64,000 bases of DNA, taken from Ctenosaura bakeri. Taxonomy: Eukaryota; Chordata; Lepidosauria; Squamata; Iguanidae. The stretch is taken from the NCBI GenBank assembly GCA_948474755.1, contig CAOLHI010000056.1:558001-622000 (forward strand), read 5' to 3'. The translations under genes and the position numbers were made by a program. Below, piece by piece: positions 22,970 to 35,649 of this stretch. A model generated the notes under the pieces. The model had not been told where the DNA came from. It saw only the letters and a program-made list of their open reading frames with translations, and ran no database searches. The number at the start of each line of letters is the position of its first letter. Position 1 is the stretch's first letter.

Positions 22970-23290
22970 TCTCCCTGGCGGCTTTGTAGGAGAGGCAGAG
23001 GGATGGAGAGCGAGAGCGCGGGTGCCTGGGAGCGCGCACGCGTGTCCGCGCCCACGGCGTCCTGCAAAAGTCTCTCCACGGAGTCGCGCGCCCGCGCCCA
23101 GGGGCAACAGAAGCGCCTCGAAGTTCCAGCCGTGGGCGCCGAGGGAAGCAGTCTCGCGTGGGCTTTTCGTTCCTGCGAGTGGCGGGCCAGCTTCTTTCTT
23201 TTCCCCCCGTGGAGCAGGAGACGGGCACAGCAGGGCAGCCTAGGCAAAAATTGCCCCGTTCCTCCAAATATGGACGTTAACACAGGTACG
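22970..23290 (+). promoter_or_regulatory. CpG-rich stretch with plus-strand donor
   Basis: CpG density is high from 22970 to 23250. It is followed at 23284/23285 by CACAG then GTACGT, a usable plus-strand donor. This could be the first exon of a divergent non-coding RNA, since mammals have an antisense transcript upstream of OTX2. There is no direct support for transcription. Confidence 0.25.
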
Positions 23291-23439
23291 TTTCCCCTGG
23301 GGGATTCCCCCTCTTTCTTTCCCGTGGGGGGAAATGTCAAGCCCTCCTGGGGAAAAGCCAGGGGGGACCTTACCACGACACAAAAGCGGAGTATTTCTGG
23401 GTGGTGAAAGTTGGGGCTAATTCATCTTTCACTGTTGCT

Positions 23440-23530
23440 AATATTTTTTATTTATTTGTATCCCGCCTTGCACTCCAGAACTGGGAAATGCAAAGCGTCT
23501 TACAAAACTCAAATTTTAAAACCAAGTCCA
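23440..23530 (-). mobile_element. LINE/SINE 3'-tail fragment
   Basis: The word TTTATTTATTTGTATCCCGC begins a common reptile repeat tail in reverse orientation. The rest is diverged. Confidence 0.4.
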
Positions 23531-26500
23531 GCAAAGCCAGATTTTGACCGCCACTACAAGGAGAGAGGGGAAGGACTGAATCGGAGGTCTTGAATCGCTC
23601 CCCACCCACCCAGTTTTTGTAAAAATGCAGACCTGGGTTTGGGAAGAGCCCAGGTTTAGAGGCCGTGGATAGGGGTGGAGAAGAATATCTAGTTTCCCCA
23701 AGGCCTCAACCTGTTCCTTAAGGAGATGGCTACTACCTGTCCCATTCCGAGCGGAGAGGGAATGTTATAAACAACAATACAGCACTCGACAAACAGGACA
23801 TCTACCTGCCCACTTATCTGGGTGCTTCCCATAGTCCAGCAGTGGAGATACAGGGTAGGGACAAAATGAAGGGCACCATCTCACAATTAAAAATTCTGCC
23901 ACTCAGTCCCCAAATTTGTGAGCATTGCAGTAAATTGACATTTCAACTGCGCATTTAGAAAAGAGTTCAAGCCTCCAAAGAAAAGGGGCAGGCCCGGTTG
24001 CAAAGACAAAAAGTATGGAAGAGTTTTTGGGTGGGAACGATTTTGAACGTCTCGCTCTCTGCAGTGCTAGAAATCTGGGGACGGGGAGAGAATTATAGTT
24101 TTTTTAGGGGGGTCAATGTCCTTATTTTGACTCCTCCACCCTCGTCAAAGCCCACTCCATCCCCAAGACTCGAGTTGAGGTCGCCCGAACTTTTTCCACA
24201 AGGCAAACCCGAGGAAAGGCCCTCGGCGGCAACTCCTCTTGGAGACACAAGAAAGCGAAATCGGATTGAACTGAAATCTGATTCTCACCCCTCCTTCCCC
24301 AATTGGCGATAGCCGTCCACAAACAAGCCCGTTCTACTTAGACCCTAGACTAACACAGGCGACTCCTCCTCTCCATCTTCACCTGTTTTACCTGATTTGC
24401 GCTTACGCTCCGGATTAAAAACTATTTTTCCTTGTTCCTCTCTCCTTCTCCGGACACTGTCCCTCTCTATGGACAGGACTCCGGAACTAGTAAGATTCTT
24501 AGGCTCCTTGGTAAAATAACAATTTGCTTCTAGCAAAAAAAGTCATTCTAGTAGTAAACTAGTGGCAAAGTCCTAGTAGCCAAGGAAGATCAGCCCTGCT
24601 AGTCCTACGAGCTCTTCGCCCACCGCTAATGGCCTGGGATCCTTTGCGCTATTGATGTTCCGGCAATTAAATCACCTCTTTACGGCGCTTTCCGACAGGG
24701 GGGATGCGTTACAATCAAACGCGTTTGTTCCCCCCCCGCAATTAACGAATTATAGCCGGGCTTCTTCGCCAAACCGCCGGTTTCCCACCTATCGCTTTCT
24801 GCTTCTGGCTCCTTTGCCTTCCCCAACTTTTGTTTTTCCAAGGGAATATTTTTTCAAAAAGAAAAGTCACCGGTGTTTCTGGCCGGACTGCCTTTGGAGA
24901 TATATTCCTTGTCAATTTAATGCATTTTTTTTTGTTAAAAAAAATTGGGGTGGGTGGGATACGAGAGGGCTCTGTGCTGGAAGAAGACATCCCAAGACCC
25001 ATCACTCTCTAAATGTCTGTCCTACAGTTCTGCCACTTTTGGTAGCTGGGGAGAACAAGGAAAAGAATTGGGAAGGAGCCGAGGCGATCTCTCTCTCTCT
25101 CTCTCTCTCTGTATGTTGCTAGAACTGTATGCGCTTATCTCGTATTTTTTGGGTTCTTCCCTCCCCAAACGAGCCCATCCCTTCTCTCTAAAAACTCAGG
25201 TTGTGGCAACTCAAGGGGTTAGACCTTTGCGCAAAACACAACGACCCGACGGACGTTCCACAAACACATTAGGCGCCTCTCGCATCAGTAGGGCTGCGTG
25301 TCTAGGACAACTCCCCCCCCCACAAGTTCCAAGCTGTCTCCTGAAAGCTGAGGTGCTCCCATGGAAAGCAACGGCGACAACAGAAAAGAGGACAACCCCG
25401 ACCAAACCGGTTTGGGATCAGAGTGGGAAATCCAAGGAGGGAAGGGAAATGGGAGTTTGTTTCTTTTTGGAGGAGGGGGATGTGAAGCCGGGAAAGGCAG
25501 GGGGACAGACAACCGGGGAGAAGATTCGGGAGCTCAGAAGGGAAAAAGAAACCCGATGCCACCCCGCTCCCTTCGCACCGCCGGTGGGAAAGCAAACAAC
25601 CGTTGTATAAATATCACCTTTCCAAGCGGTGCTGTTTGGGTTTCTCCGGCGTAAAGTGGACCTGGTCTGGAAGTGGTGGAGAGCAAGCTGTGGAGCAATC
25701 TTCCCTGGCAGTAGGCAGAGGTGGCTTCTGGCTACAACAACACCCCCCCACCCCTTCTTCCCTCCCTCCTTCCCTCCCTCCGCCAGCCTCCCTCCTTCCC
25801 TCCCTTCCCCGTTTTCTCCTTCGCCGCCCCCGATCCGAGAACTTTGGCATAATCGCGTTGCCAATAATCCATCTACTGGCCAGGGGGAAAAACACACACA
25901 CACACACAAAAACCCAGACCCTTGATGGTTTGGGGTCAGTACCCCCCTTTAAATCAACAATCGGGGTTCTCCTCCCCCCACACACCTAGATTCTCTTTAA
26001 AATGCTCCCTTCACTACTTCAGATTGTGTATTTTTTTAAACAAAAAAAAAAGCGGGGGGGACTCCGAGAAACCAAGATCACGAGTGATTTTGTCACGGTT
26101 TGGTAAATGTACCCCTTTAAGAGGCTTTTGCTAAATCCCAACGCACACCTTCAGCCAGATTTGAATACAGATTTCGCTTTTAAAAACCCTGTCGCCGGCA
26201 AATAAAAAAAGAGGAGCGAGGAGCCTTTTTTTTTAAATTTTCCCTCCCTGGCAGAGAAATCCCCTTCTTTGGTTTTCTAGCGAGATCGAGGCCCGGACGG
26301 CTCTGAACGTCTCCACACGTTTAGACCTTGGAGGCAAAAAAGATTGGAGGAAAAAAAGAGAGGGACAGAAAAAGGGTGAAAGGAACCCCCCCTTTTTTTT
26401 GTTGTGTTCTGTGTTTGTGTAGAGGAATAAAACCAGTATCTTTTCCCTCCCCCGAGAAGAGTGAATCGATTCAACAGGGTTTCGGCTGCCGCTGGGAAAA

Positions 26501-27980
26501 GTTGGAAAGTTTTTTTTTCCATCGGTAACAACGGGCCTTGTTTGGCTTTTTAAAAAATTTTTGGTGAGGGTCGCGTGTCAGATTTTCCCCCCTTCTTCTC
26601 TCAAGTTCCTCCGTTTTATTTTTTGCTCTTCTGCTTGGATTACTCGGCAACCTGCTCCTCCAAGAAACGGAACTGGGATGGAGACGGGTAGAACCCCCAA
26701 TTCTCCGCTCCCCCCCCAAAAAAAATAAATATCCCGCGAGGAGATCTAACTTGGCTGATGCTGCGCTGCTACTGCGGGTCCTTCGTCCTCCGCCTGCGAA
26801 GCAAGCAAGAAGAAGCGCCCGCCTCGCTCGCTGTAAGTTACTTTTGCCCTCCTCCCTTGCCCAAGCACTGGGGGGGGGGAGAGCTCGGTCCTTTGCAGCT
26901 CCGTCTGTCCGCACCCTCTCCCCCCTTCTCTTTTTGTACCCCCCGGTTGTCCTTTTTGTCTCTCCCCCCTCCCCTGAAGTTTCCTACACCGTCCAACCCT
27001 GCAAAGTGTTGTGATGCACTGAGACGTGGCCCAAGGGACTGCGGGCGTGTGTGTGTATGTGTGCGTGCGTGGTGTGGTGGGGACGCGTTTACCACCTGCT
27101 CACCTCCCCCATTTCACCCCCCCCCCATTTTCATCCTCGTTTTGACCACCCTCGCCTGTGGTTGGGGCTAGTCTCCTCCGAAACGGAGGCGGAGGGACGA
27201 GGAAAGGACGGCTTGGGGGCCGTTGTGCGACCCCCAACCCTCTTTTTCCGCGGCCCACGGAACACCCCCCAGGATTTTTGAGGGTCTCAGAAGACCTTGG
27301 CCCAGGCCAGGCGTCCTCCCAGCCTTGCAAACTTTGCTTTGGGATAGACCAGAGGTTCCTCTCTCCAGGCCCCTCCTCCCCCCACAAAAAAAAGACACAT
27401 AAAACCTCCTCCTTTCTCTTGGGCCTGCCTTGAGACCCGGAGAACCCAGGAGCTAAGATGGAGAGGGGAGGCAAGGGGGAAGGGAGAGAGCTGCACCTGC
27501 GACGCCGCTCCCCCAGAGTTCCCAAACTTTGTCGGCTGCTTTCTTCTTTTTTGGGGAGGGGGTTTTAGAAATTCTTACCCTCTTTGAGGGAGAGAAGCTG
27601 GCCTGGCTGGCATGGGCTCTCTCTCTCTCTAACTCCCTCCCCTCTCCAATCTCTCTGGGTGTCTGTTCAGACGCAGTCTGTGCACACGCAAGTCCAGAAT
27701 TGCGTTGAGATTTTTTTCCCCGCACTCTAAGACGTGAGACTTACACTCGAGGGTGTGTGGCTGGGTGGGGAGAGAGAGAGTCAAAGAGAGCGGGGAGCTG
27801 ACGGGGCCTCTTGAGCCAGACTTTGCAGGAACTCTTTCCCTAAATGATTAAAATAAGTAAATTAATAGCCACCCGCCTACCATTTCCTACCAGGTGACCC
27901 CCTCCCCCTTCGTGTTCGTGCCCAGGTGTGGGCGCCGGAGCCTCCATCTCAGCTTTACAAGGGAGAGTTTTACAGTGTCT
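23531..27980. other. Transposon-poor upstream region without genes
   Basis: I find no gene. The stretch has CT-rich patches (25088-25110 and around 25745-25810), several poly-C/poly-G runs, and a possible regulatory patch at 24630-24770 containing CAATTAAATCACC and GCAATTAACGAATTATAG. The open frames on both strands overlap and look like composition artefacts. Confidence 0.4.
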
Positions 27981-27989
27981 CACCCCTGC

Positions 27990-28610
27990 AAGCGTTTGAC
28001 TCCACTGACTCTTCTTCCTATTCTTTCCTCCTCCTCCTCCTTTCTCTCCTTTTTCCTCTCCTTTTTCCTTCCTCCTTCTCCTTTTTCCTTCCCCCTTCTC
28101 CTTTTTCCTTGTCTCCCTCCTTTTCCTCCTCCTTTCTGTTCTTTTCTTCTGCTGTCCCTCCTGTCTTCGTTCTCTTCCCTTCTTCTCCTTCCTCTTCTTC
28201 TCCTTCCTTCCCTCTTCTTCCTCCTCATCTCCTTTTTCACTCTCCTCTCCTTCTTCTCCTCCCTTTCCCCGTCTTCTTCTCTCCTTTTTTCTCTTCTTTT
28301 TCATCCTTCTCTCTTCCTCCTCCTCGTTCTTCTCCTCTCTTTCCCTTTCTTCTTGCTTTTCCTCTTCTTCCTCCCTTTGTTCCTCCTCCTTTCCCTCCTC
28401 TCCTATTTCCCCATCTTCTTCCTCCTCCTCCTCCACCTCCTCTCCTTCTTCTCCTTGTTCTTCTCTCCTCCCTCCTCCTCCTCTTCCCTTTCTTCTTCTT
28501 CCTCTTCCTCTTCTTCCTCTTCTTCTGCTTTCTTCCCTCCTATTTCTTTTTCCTCTTCTTTTTCATCCCCCTCTTCCCCGCTCTTTCTCTTCTTTTTTTG
28601 ACTTTGCTGC
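27990..28610. repeat. 620-bp polypyrimidine tract
   Basis: The plus strand is almost pure C/T for about 620 bp. It includes repeated CTCCTTTTTCC units (28045-28130) and TTCTTCCTCTTCCTC units (28490-28540). It produces long artificial frames encoding Ser/Leu/Phe on one strand and Glu/Lys/Arg on the other. Confidence 0.9.
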
Positions 28611-29903
28611 GCCTTACCTCTCTGTCCCATAAAACTCCTCTGGGCACCCCCAAAGTTCCGCACACCCGTGGCCCAAAGCCCTCAGGAGTTGGGGAGGAAA
28701 GTAGCCCCGCGGCGTCCTTACGCCCCTTCCCCTCTTCACAACACCCCTGCCATGTAGGCTCCCTACTGTCCCTTAGAGTTGCCCTTGGTTTTCAGCCCAG
28801 GGACAAAAACCCGTCGCCGCTCCTCTCCTCCCCCCAAAATGCAGACAGGACCGCTTGGTCCTGAACACAAGCAGGCTACAGAGCCATGTCCCGGAAGCCC
28901 GCACCTACCCTCACTTCCAAACAAAGGTATTGAGGATGGGTGGGGAGGGAGGCTTATGGCTGAGACGTCTGCCTCTTACCGTTCCTAAATTTTCTGGGAA
29001 TGTAGGACCGAATTAAGACCTAGAATCTGAAATATTTTGTCCTGGAACGTGGAAAAAAATAGCCCCACTTGATTTCTGCACCGTACCTTTTCCTTGGTGG
29101 GATGCTGACGAGGCCCCAAGGCCCAAAATCCAGCGGTTAATGTCAACTAGAGTAGACCCATTGAGTCCCCCGGAACTCGTAAGCCAACACTTATGTAACT
29201 CCGACTGTTTCGATGGGCCTACTTTAGTTGGGTCTACTCATAAGCTTTTGACCGAGCTCTGGAGAAGATAAACAGATATATCTAAAGACCGCAATATTTT
29301 CCATTCTCTCTCTCTCTCTCTTTTTTTTTGGTGGGGGGAGGAAACACTCTTTTGAAATCCTCCACCGCCTTCCCCTGCTTTTTTGGGTACCCTCTTCCCC
29401 GGCGAGGAGTTCTGTAGAACGCCAAAGCCTGCATGCTTTGCCAACTCTTCCGGTTTGGCTCCTTCTGGTTGCTTTGGCTGACTGTGGATGCTGGGATATT
29501 TTCCCCTCTGCGATTTTGGCCCTTCCCTCTCCCCACCCCCTCCTTGCCCAATTTCGCTCGAGCCCACCCAACCCCTCCCCGAATCCAGTCCTTCTATAAA
29601 ATAACCATTAGAAGACAATGTATTTGCGCGTGTTGGCCAAACTTGGGGGGAGGGAGCGAAAGGGGTGGGGGTGGGCGAGAAAAGGAGGGGTGGGGGTAGC
29701 CTTCAGTCAGCCCAAAGCTGGGGCCGGAGGTTGTGAGAATAGAAGAAAAAGGTACCCCGGTGGGTCTTTTAAAGTCCTTGACGATAAAGCCCCTAAGCTT
29801 TCGCTGGAAACTTTCCCCAGTCTTTCTCTCCACCGGTAAGGCGAGTTGTTTTCTCTAACAGGGGAGAAGAAAACTTTCTCTCTCATTCCCCCCACTTCCT
29901 TGT

Positions 29904-29962
<59 letters not shown>

Positions 29963-30795
29963 TATTATTTTGGGGTCTGTTTTGTTTCATTTCGATCCAC
30001 CAAAGCTTTGAAGAATGGTTATCCTATCACCCTGGCTGAAAACGAAAAGCGAAAAGCAGTTTTTCGCCTCTGGCTCATCCAGAGGCAAGGTTTACTTACA
30101 AAAAAAAATTAAATTAACACGCGCCCCCCCCCAATAGAGTAACTCTTTGCTGAAGGAAAGGAAAGCCCGTATGTTCACACACAGAAACACACGCGCGTTG
30201 ATCCCCCTTCTAATTCCCCGGCGGGGGCTGATCGTCTCAATTATCTTCTGCAATTTCCCAATTCCCAATCCCCTCCTCCGGTTGTGTAAATTATTTAGAA
30301 ACCTTTCTTTTTTTCCGTCGGGGGGGAAAAAAAAATACGATCTGGCTTTTTTCGAGCACTAGAGATGGATTTGGGGAGGAAATGCCTTTTTTTTTTTTAA
30401 TAACCCGCACGGCGTTCAAGCGTCTTAATGTTAATTCCGAAACAGAATGGAAGGAAAGAGAGCAGGAAAGAAAGAAAAAACAACAATAACCATGGAGCAC
30501 TGTTTTGGGAAGTTCTCCAGACTTCTCTCCCTTTCCTCCAGGAATTGTTTGGCATTTCGGGGTTCGCTTTCCTGAGCCCCGGTCTAATCTGTTTTTTTGC
30601 AGAATCGAGGGAAGGGGGTTTGCTCAGCCGGCAGCTGAGAGTGTGAATTCTGAGGTTCCTCCAAATTCAAGAAGGCTTATTCTCCACTCCGTGTTTGAGA
30701 ATCTGCAGCCGAAACAGGGGACACGGAGGCCTCCCAGAAAATAGGACAGTGGAACGAAAATCCAGCAGAGAAAGAGAGAGAAGAAAAGAAACTAA
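28611..30795. other. Non-coding upstream region
   Basis: No gene is visible. Copies of the dispersed GTCTACTC motif lie at 29145-29250 and a CAT microsatellite at 29903-29968. TAAT-containing words near 30240-30300 (CTCAATTATC, TAAATTATTTAG) could be regulatory. Confidence 0.4.
29903..29968. repeat. CAT trinucleotide microsatellite
   Basis: About 20 uninterrupted ATC units. One frame reads as polyhistidine, which is an artefact. Confidence 0.95.
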
Positions 30796-30876
30796 GGCCA
30801 TTTCCTAAACTGCAAACTCCAGGATTCCCTAGGATGTTGAAAGTGGAATAATAGCGCTATAACAGGCTAGTGCGGA
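30796..30876. mobile_element. Family A MITE, internally deleted, copy 5
   Basis: The left end GGCCATTTCC is joined directly to the right arm (CTGCAAACTCCAGG through CTAGTGCGGAC), so most of the left arm is missing. The left flank is TAA. Confidence 0.7.
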
Positions 30877-31261
30877 CGGATAGTAGCTTCCCCTTGTTTA
30901 TGGACTGTCCAAGTTTATTCTTTAACAAGCTCGACGCGTCTCCAGTCTGTTTCTAAAGGAACTGGCCTTCTTCCGGGGCATAAATCCAGTCTCCAACAGA
31001 CATTTCTGAAGTTGCTGCTCCACCCTCTTTAAGAACCGGACCCACATGCCATAAAGGTCTGAAGAAAGCCAATGAATTTAAATTTAAAATAAGGACCGAT
31101 TAATTTATAGACAGGCCGAAACGCGTTGGGCTTTTAAAAGAACAAACTTTGACCGTCCATAGGCAGCAGGAACCTTGCTCGTTTTTTCTCCTGCTGATTT
31201 ATTACAGGTGCTTTCCACTACTTATTCCTGCTCCTGAAGGAAAATCCAAACAAAAAGAAAA

Positions 31262-31262
31262 C

Positions 31263-31315
<53 letters not shown>
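31262..31315. repeat. TAA microsatellite
   Basis: A pure AAT/TAA run of about 54 bp. Confidence 0.95.
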
Positions 31316-31316
<1 letters not shown>

Positions 31317-32039
31317 AATAGTATACAGATGCGTCCAGACTTTCTTAACTTCTTCCGCGTTTCTGCCCGGCTACCCTTGTTCTTTTCGTCTCCAAAGCTG
31401 ACTATTTTCCCCAAAGGCAGAGACCCATTTCAAAAGGTTGGATCTCCGAAGTTTAATCTATGCAAACGAAAAAAAAAAAAAGGAGTGATGGAGAGGAAAA
31501 TAAGAAAGGGTTGGGTGGAGGATTTGGAAAATGAAAGAAGGTGTAGCGGGGGGAGGAGAATAAGTTACCCAAGTCCTTGGAGTGAATAGCTGACCAAAGT
31601 TATTTTAAAAATAAATAAGAAATCCAACAATTCTCTGTCCTATCCATCCCTCCCCCTTCCACATCCTTCACCCGGGGATCTGATCCAGAGGAAGAGTGTG
31701 TGTATGTTTTGGAGGGGGGGGGGGTTGTTAAAACAAATTAAAAATAGAATAAAAATCAAACCACCGCCCCCCCCCAATCTGTATGCTAGAGAGATGATGA
31801 TATTGAACGTCCTGTTTTTAATCTGAAGGCAACCTGGCCAAACAGATCGCTGTCGCTTCTCTCTCCCTCCTCCCTCCCCACCCCCGGGTCCTTTTCGGGC
31901 TGATTGTAAGAAATTTCAATTTATTTAAAAGCGTGGTGGTTTAATAATACAACAACAAGGGCCTGGTATTTAGTTCAGAGGACCCCTCCGACCCCCCCCG
32001 TCTCCCTTCCTCCCCCCTTGTCAAATTCCCTCTCCCTCC

Positions 32040-32340
32040 CTCCCTCCCTCGTGGACTTTCGCCTTAATCGCGTCTAATGAAAACGTAGGATTTCCTATTA
32101 TTTTCCGAGGAGAGCGGGTGCCAGTGGAAATGCGGGGGAAGGGGCAGGGAGAGGAGATGAGGAAGAAGAGTGGGGGGGGAAAATATAATTTATATTGTCA
32201 TTAGGAGAATTGACGGCCGGGTTGAGGGGCTGCCCTTAATTGAAAAAGGCACCCAGTTTTAATGGGGCGGTTGAGGAGCAGATTACAGAGTTTATCCAAA
32301 CAAGGAGTCAATTAATGGGGTGGGGGCAGGAATGAGGGGA
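32040..32340. promoter_or_regulatory. Candidate conserved enhancer upstream of OTX2
   Basis: This stretch has no transposons and packs homeodomain-type cores: CCTTAATCG, TCTAATGAAAACG, TTGTCATTAGG, CCCTTAATTG, TTTTAATGGGG, AGATTACAGAG and GTCAATTAATGG. Dense TAAT words and low CpG in otherwise pyrimidine-rich DNA resemble vertebrate developmental enhancers. No alignment was possible here. Confidence 0.35.
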
Positions 32341-32811
32341 GAGACAGGGGCCATTAACCCTAAAGTCCTTGCGTCAGGGGGTGTTGGTGGGGAGGAGACA
32401 CGCACCGCTCCTCCTGGAGTCTTCCAGAGATGGAAAAAATTCTCCGCCCCGGGGGGACACCAAATAGCACATGGTCATTTCCCCCCCAACCTGGGTTAAT
32501 TTTTTTTGGGGGGGGGAAGGAGGGCGGAGGGGTTAATACAGAGTGCAATGGCGATCCCCAGGATCGCTCTGCGCTGCCTTGGAAAGGCTTAGGGCATCTT
32601 AAGAGCGCAAAGGAGCTAGGCGCTTTAGGATGACGCTGCACTCTGCAGCCCCGCTTTTCCAACACACACACACACAGAGAGTGAGTGAGTGTGAGTGTCC
32701 ACAGTTAGACTGTCTAGCTTTTCCAGAATCAGTGGGTTCTCCAGCCAAGTTGAAACGAAATCTGCAAACACAGATTATCCAGGAAAGTCAGAATCCTCAC
32801 TGAGGTTGGCA

Positions 32812-32917
32812 TTCCCTTTCCCTTTCCCTTTCCCTTTCCCTTTCCCTTTCCCTTTCCCTTTCTCCTTCCTTCCTTCCTTCCTTCCTTCCTTCCTTCCTTC
32901 CTTCCTTCCTTCCTTCC
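32812..32917. repeat. Compound CCCTTT and CTTC microsatellite
   Basis: About eight CCCTTT hexamers are followed without a break by about 13 CTTC tetramers. Confidence 0.95.
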
Positions 32918-33259
32918 CTCTCTAGCCCCTCTACCAGCCTGATGATCCTAAGCGCGCGCGATCCTAGGCGCGTTGGCTTCCGCCTAAAAGCGCCGCCGAG
33001 TTCCCGGAGAAGCAGTGGCTAAGAGGGCATTCAGGCAGTCGCCTCAAAGAGGGTCGAGGGTCGGTCTCAGTTCTTGCCTCCAAAGTGACATCACCAGGCG
33101 GCTGCGATCCTGTAAGCTGTGAGGCCGCTGTAGGCGCAGAGACTTGGATAGAATTTAGCGCAGACCCAACCGCTTAGGAGAAGCGGCCCAGGCCTTTCCA
33201 AACCCCGGCTTCCTTTTTGAGGCTGAAGAAAGAGCATCCAGCCTGGCGCGTTGGACTAT

Positions 33260-33448
33260 GGACATTTCCGCACTAGACTGTTATAGTGCTATTGTTCTAC
33301 TTTCAACGTCCTGTGGAATCCTGGGGTTTGCAGTTTAGGGAGGGGCCTGAGGCCTCCCTAAAGCCCTCCCTAAACTGCAAACCCCAGGATTCCATAGGAT
33401 GTTGAAAGTGGAATAATAGCGCTACAACAGTCTAGTGCGGAAATGGCC
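33260..33448. mobile_element. Family A hairpin MITE, copy 6
   Basis: Both arms are complete, with TAT flanking each end. The centre is slightly expanded, with CCTCCCTAAA words repeated. Confidence 0.85.
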
Positions 33449-35100
33449 TATGACTCCGGAGAACAAGGTTCGAATCTCCCTTCTGCTACAGAAACCTCAA
33501 AGGAAAGCTTTACCAAAACCCTCTCCGAAAAACAGCTATTGGCAAGAACGTTTTGGAGAGGCTCGACTTGAAGGCCTACAGCAACAACAAAATGGTTGCC
33601 ATAGAAAGAACGGTGGGCGGATTATGGGTTATGTGGTTCTGAAGATCACGACCACTCTTTCACACCAGATGGCCAAAGTCCCCCTTTGAGGTCAGGGGTT
33701 ATCGTTTGCAAACAGGGATGTAGCTGGGGCGGGGACAGAATTCGTCTTGGCGGAGCTGTGGTTTCCTTCCATTTCCAAGTAAAATTTTCTTTCGGTCTCC
33801 CAATGTTGAGCCCAGCAGAGGGTGGGAGATTAAAAATCATTCACACCCACAACCAAGGTCTTTGCTAAACCAAAAAAACCCAAAAACACACGCACGGACG
33901 GCATTGCTACTTTTATTATAAACCAACCACAAGGCGCAAAACGCACCACGCAAGCTTGCGAAGATCACAGCCTTCTTGGTCAAGCACGGATGTTAAAAGT
34001 CATTTTTAGGCTAAGAAATGGGGGCTGCAGAGAGGTGCCTCTTTCCGGAGAGGTTCAATATGTGTTATTTGCTGTATGCACCTTCTGTCGGTCCGTTTGC
34101 CTCCCCATATTCTTTGGATGCCTAAACTGTAGTTCCAAATGCAGTTCTTTGCAAGGCTAGAAGTTTGGGGGCTTCTTTATGTGGGCGGTTTTAAAGGCCC
34201 TTGTTTTTTCCCCTCTCCATAGTTATACTCCAGTGTCAGGTCACAAATCGGATTGGAGAGGAGACCCGAAGTCTACGCGCCTTACCATGTGAGTAAGGAC
34301 CACCGGGAACAAGTAAAATGTAGAATCCGGTCTGGAACGACTTTGGATGGGGTCCCTCTCTTCCCAGGGATCGCTAAGGAAAATTGCCAGGTTCTCATCT
34401 CGGGGGTTTAGAATTATCGGTAAAGAAAGAAATAAGGACAAGGAGAGAACTTCGGGCTCGGTGCATTTCTTCCCAAAATTATTTCCTCTTAAGTGGAACC
34501 CGAAAATGGACTCTTAAGGGCGTGCTAGTATTACAGATGCTTTCTTTTAAAATTTACACATGTACACAGATATATAATATTTTTGCAATCTATCATGTTT
34601 GGCAAGAGAAGCGGGTTAGGTATATATTTGCGCACAGAAGCTGTTTCTCCTGCTAAACATCCAGCCCACCGAACGCTTTACAGTTTCCCAGCAAGAGGAC
34701 TTTAAAAATACGCGCAGATATCCGCCTGTCTTTCTACCTTCCAAAAAGAGAGAGAAGAAGAGCGAGCAGGACAGACACACAGACGTGCATTTTTTTTTCC
34801 GAGGCGAGGGAGATAAAACCTTTGCAACTTGATTTGATCAGCCTTTGCGACTCGATTTCAAAGGGACTTTGCGTGCCCAAAAATGTGTTTTTCTTTTCTC
34901 TCGTTTTGCAACCGCTGCCGATCCGGATCGCAGCCCAGAAGCTTGCATTTCCCCCCTCTGCCATTCCTAGGGTTAATTCGACCCCCTTCCCAAGTCTCCT
35001 CTTTCCGATCGAGGGGCCACTTCGCCTAGATCTTTCCTGTGCGCCAACGAAAAATGTCAAGGCAACGCGGTGAACCTTCCCGGAACGTCTCAAGACGGGG
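33449..35100. other. Non-coding, no recognised feature
   Basis: No gene or clear repeat is seen. The DNA is mostly unique and AT-balanced. Confidence 0.4.
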
Positions 35101-35264
35101 GATTTCCTCACTAGACTGTTATAGTGCTATTATCCCACTTTCAACATCCTATGGAATCCCGGGGTTTGCAGGATCCGGCCCCTCCCGAAACTGCAAAGCC
35201 CAGGATTCCATAGGATACTGAAAGTGGGATAATAGCACTATAAGTGTCTAGGGCGGAAGTGGCC
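35101..35264. mobile_element. Family A hairpin MITE, copy 7
   Basis: Both arms are present around a BamHI-like centre (GGATCC). The left terminal bases have decayed. Matching changes in the two arms (CCCACTTTCA and TGAAAGTGGG) keep the hairpin paired. Confidence 0.8.
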
Positions 35265-35649
35265 CTGGTGGGAAAAAAAAGAGTCAAATCGGTTCTGCTG
35301 TTAGGGAGGGGGATCGACTCCGGATTCCCAAGCCGGTTAAGCCAGAGCCGGCTCCGAAATCTGAGACTCTTCTGCTGAAAGCGCCTCTCCCCTTCTCCTT
35401 GTCTTCTCGCTCCCACTGAATCAATAATATTTACACAGAGCCAGTGAAAATGGGGCTGGTGGCGATGAGACGCCCCTTTCAGTCCACACGGGCGCCATCA
35501 GCTCAGCTGCCTTCTGGATCGATCAAAATGTCCAACGGGGAATTTTTTTTTTTGAGGGGCGGGGGGGAGAAGAGGAGGGAGAAAATGGGAGAATAGAGAG
35601 AGAGAGTGATTTCTGTTTTTCCACTGTTTGGAGTTAAGCTAGCTTCTCT

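Noticed and set aside
22598..23407. Frames of 169-195 codons on both strands
   Set aside because: They overlap in opposite directions and shift with composition; no family signature is seen.
27840..28864. Long open frames on both strands (198, 235 and 312 codons)
   Set aside because: They come from the polypyrimidine tract; products are Ser/Leu/Phe or Glu/Lys/Arg runs without any domain.
29846..30112. Polyhistidine protein
   Set aside because: It is a translation of the CAT microsatellite.
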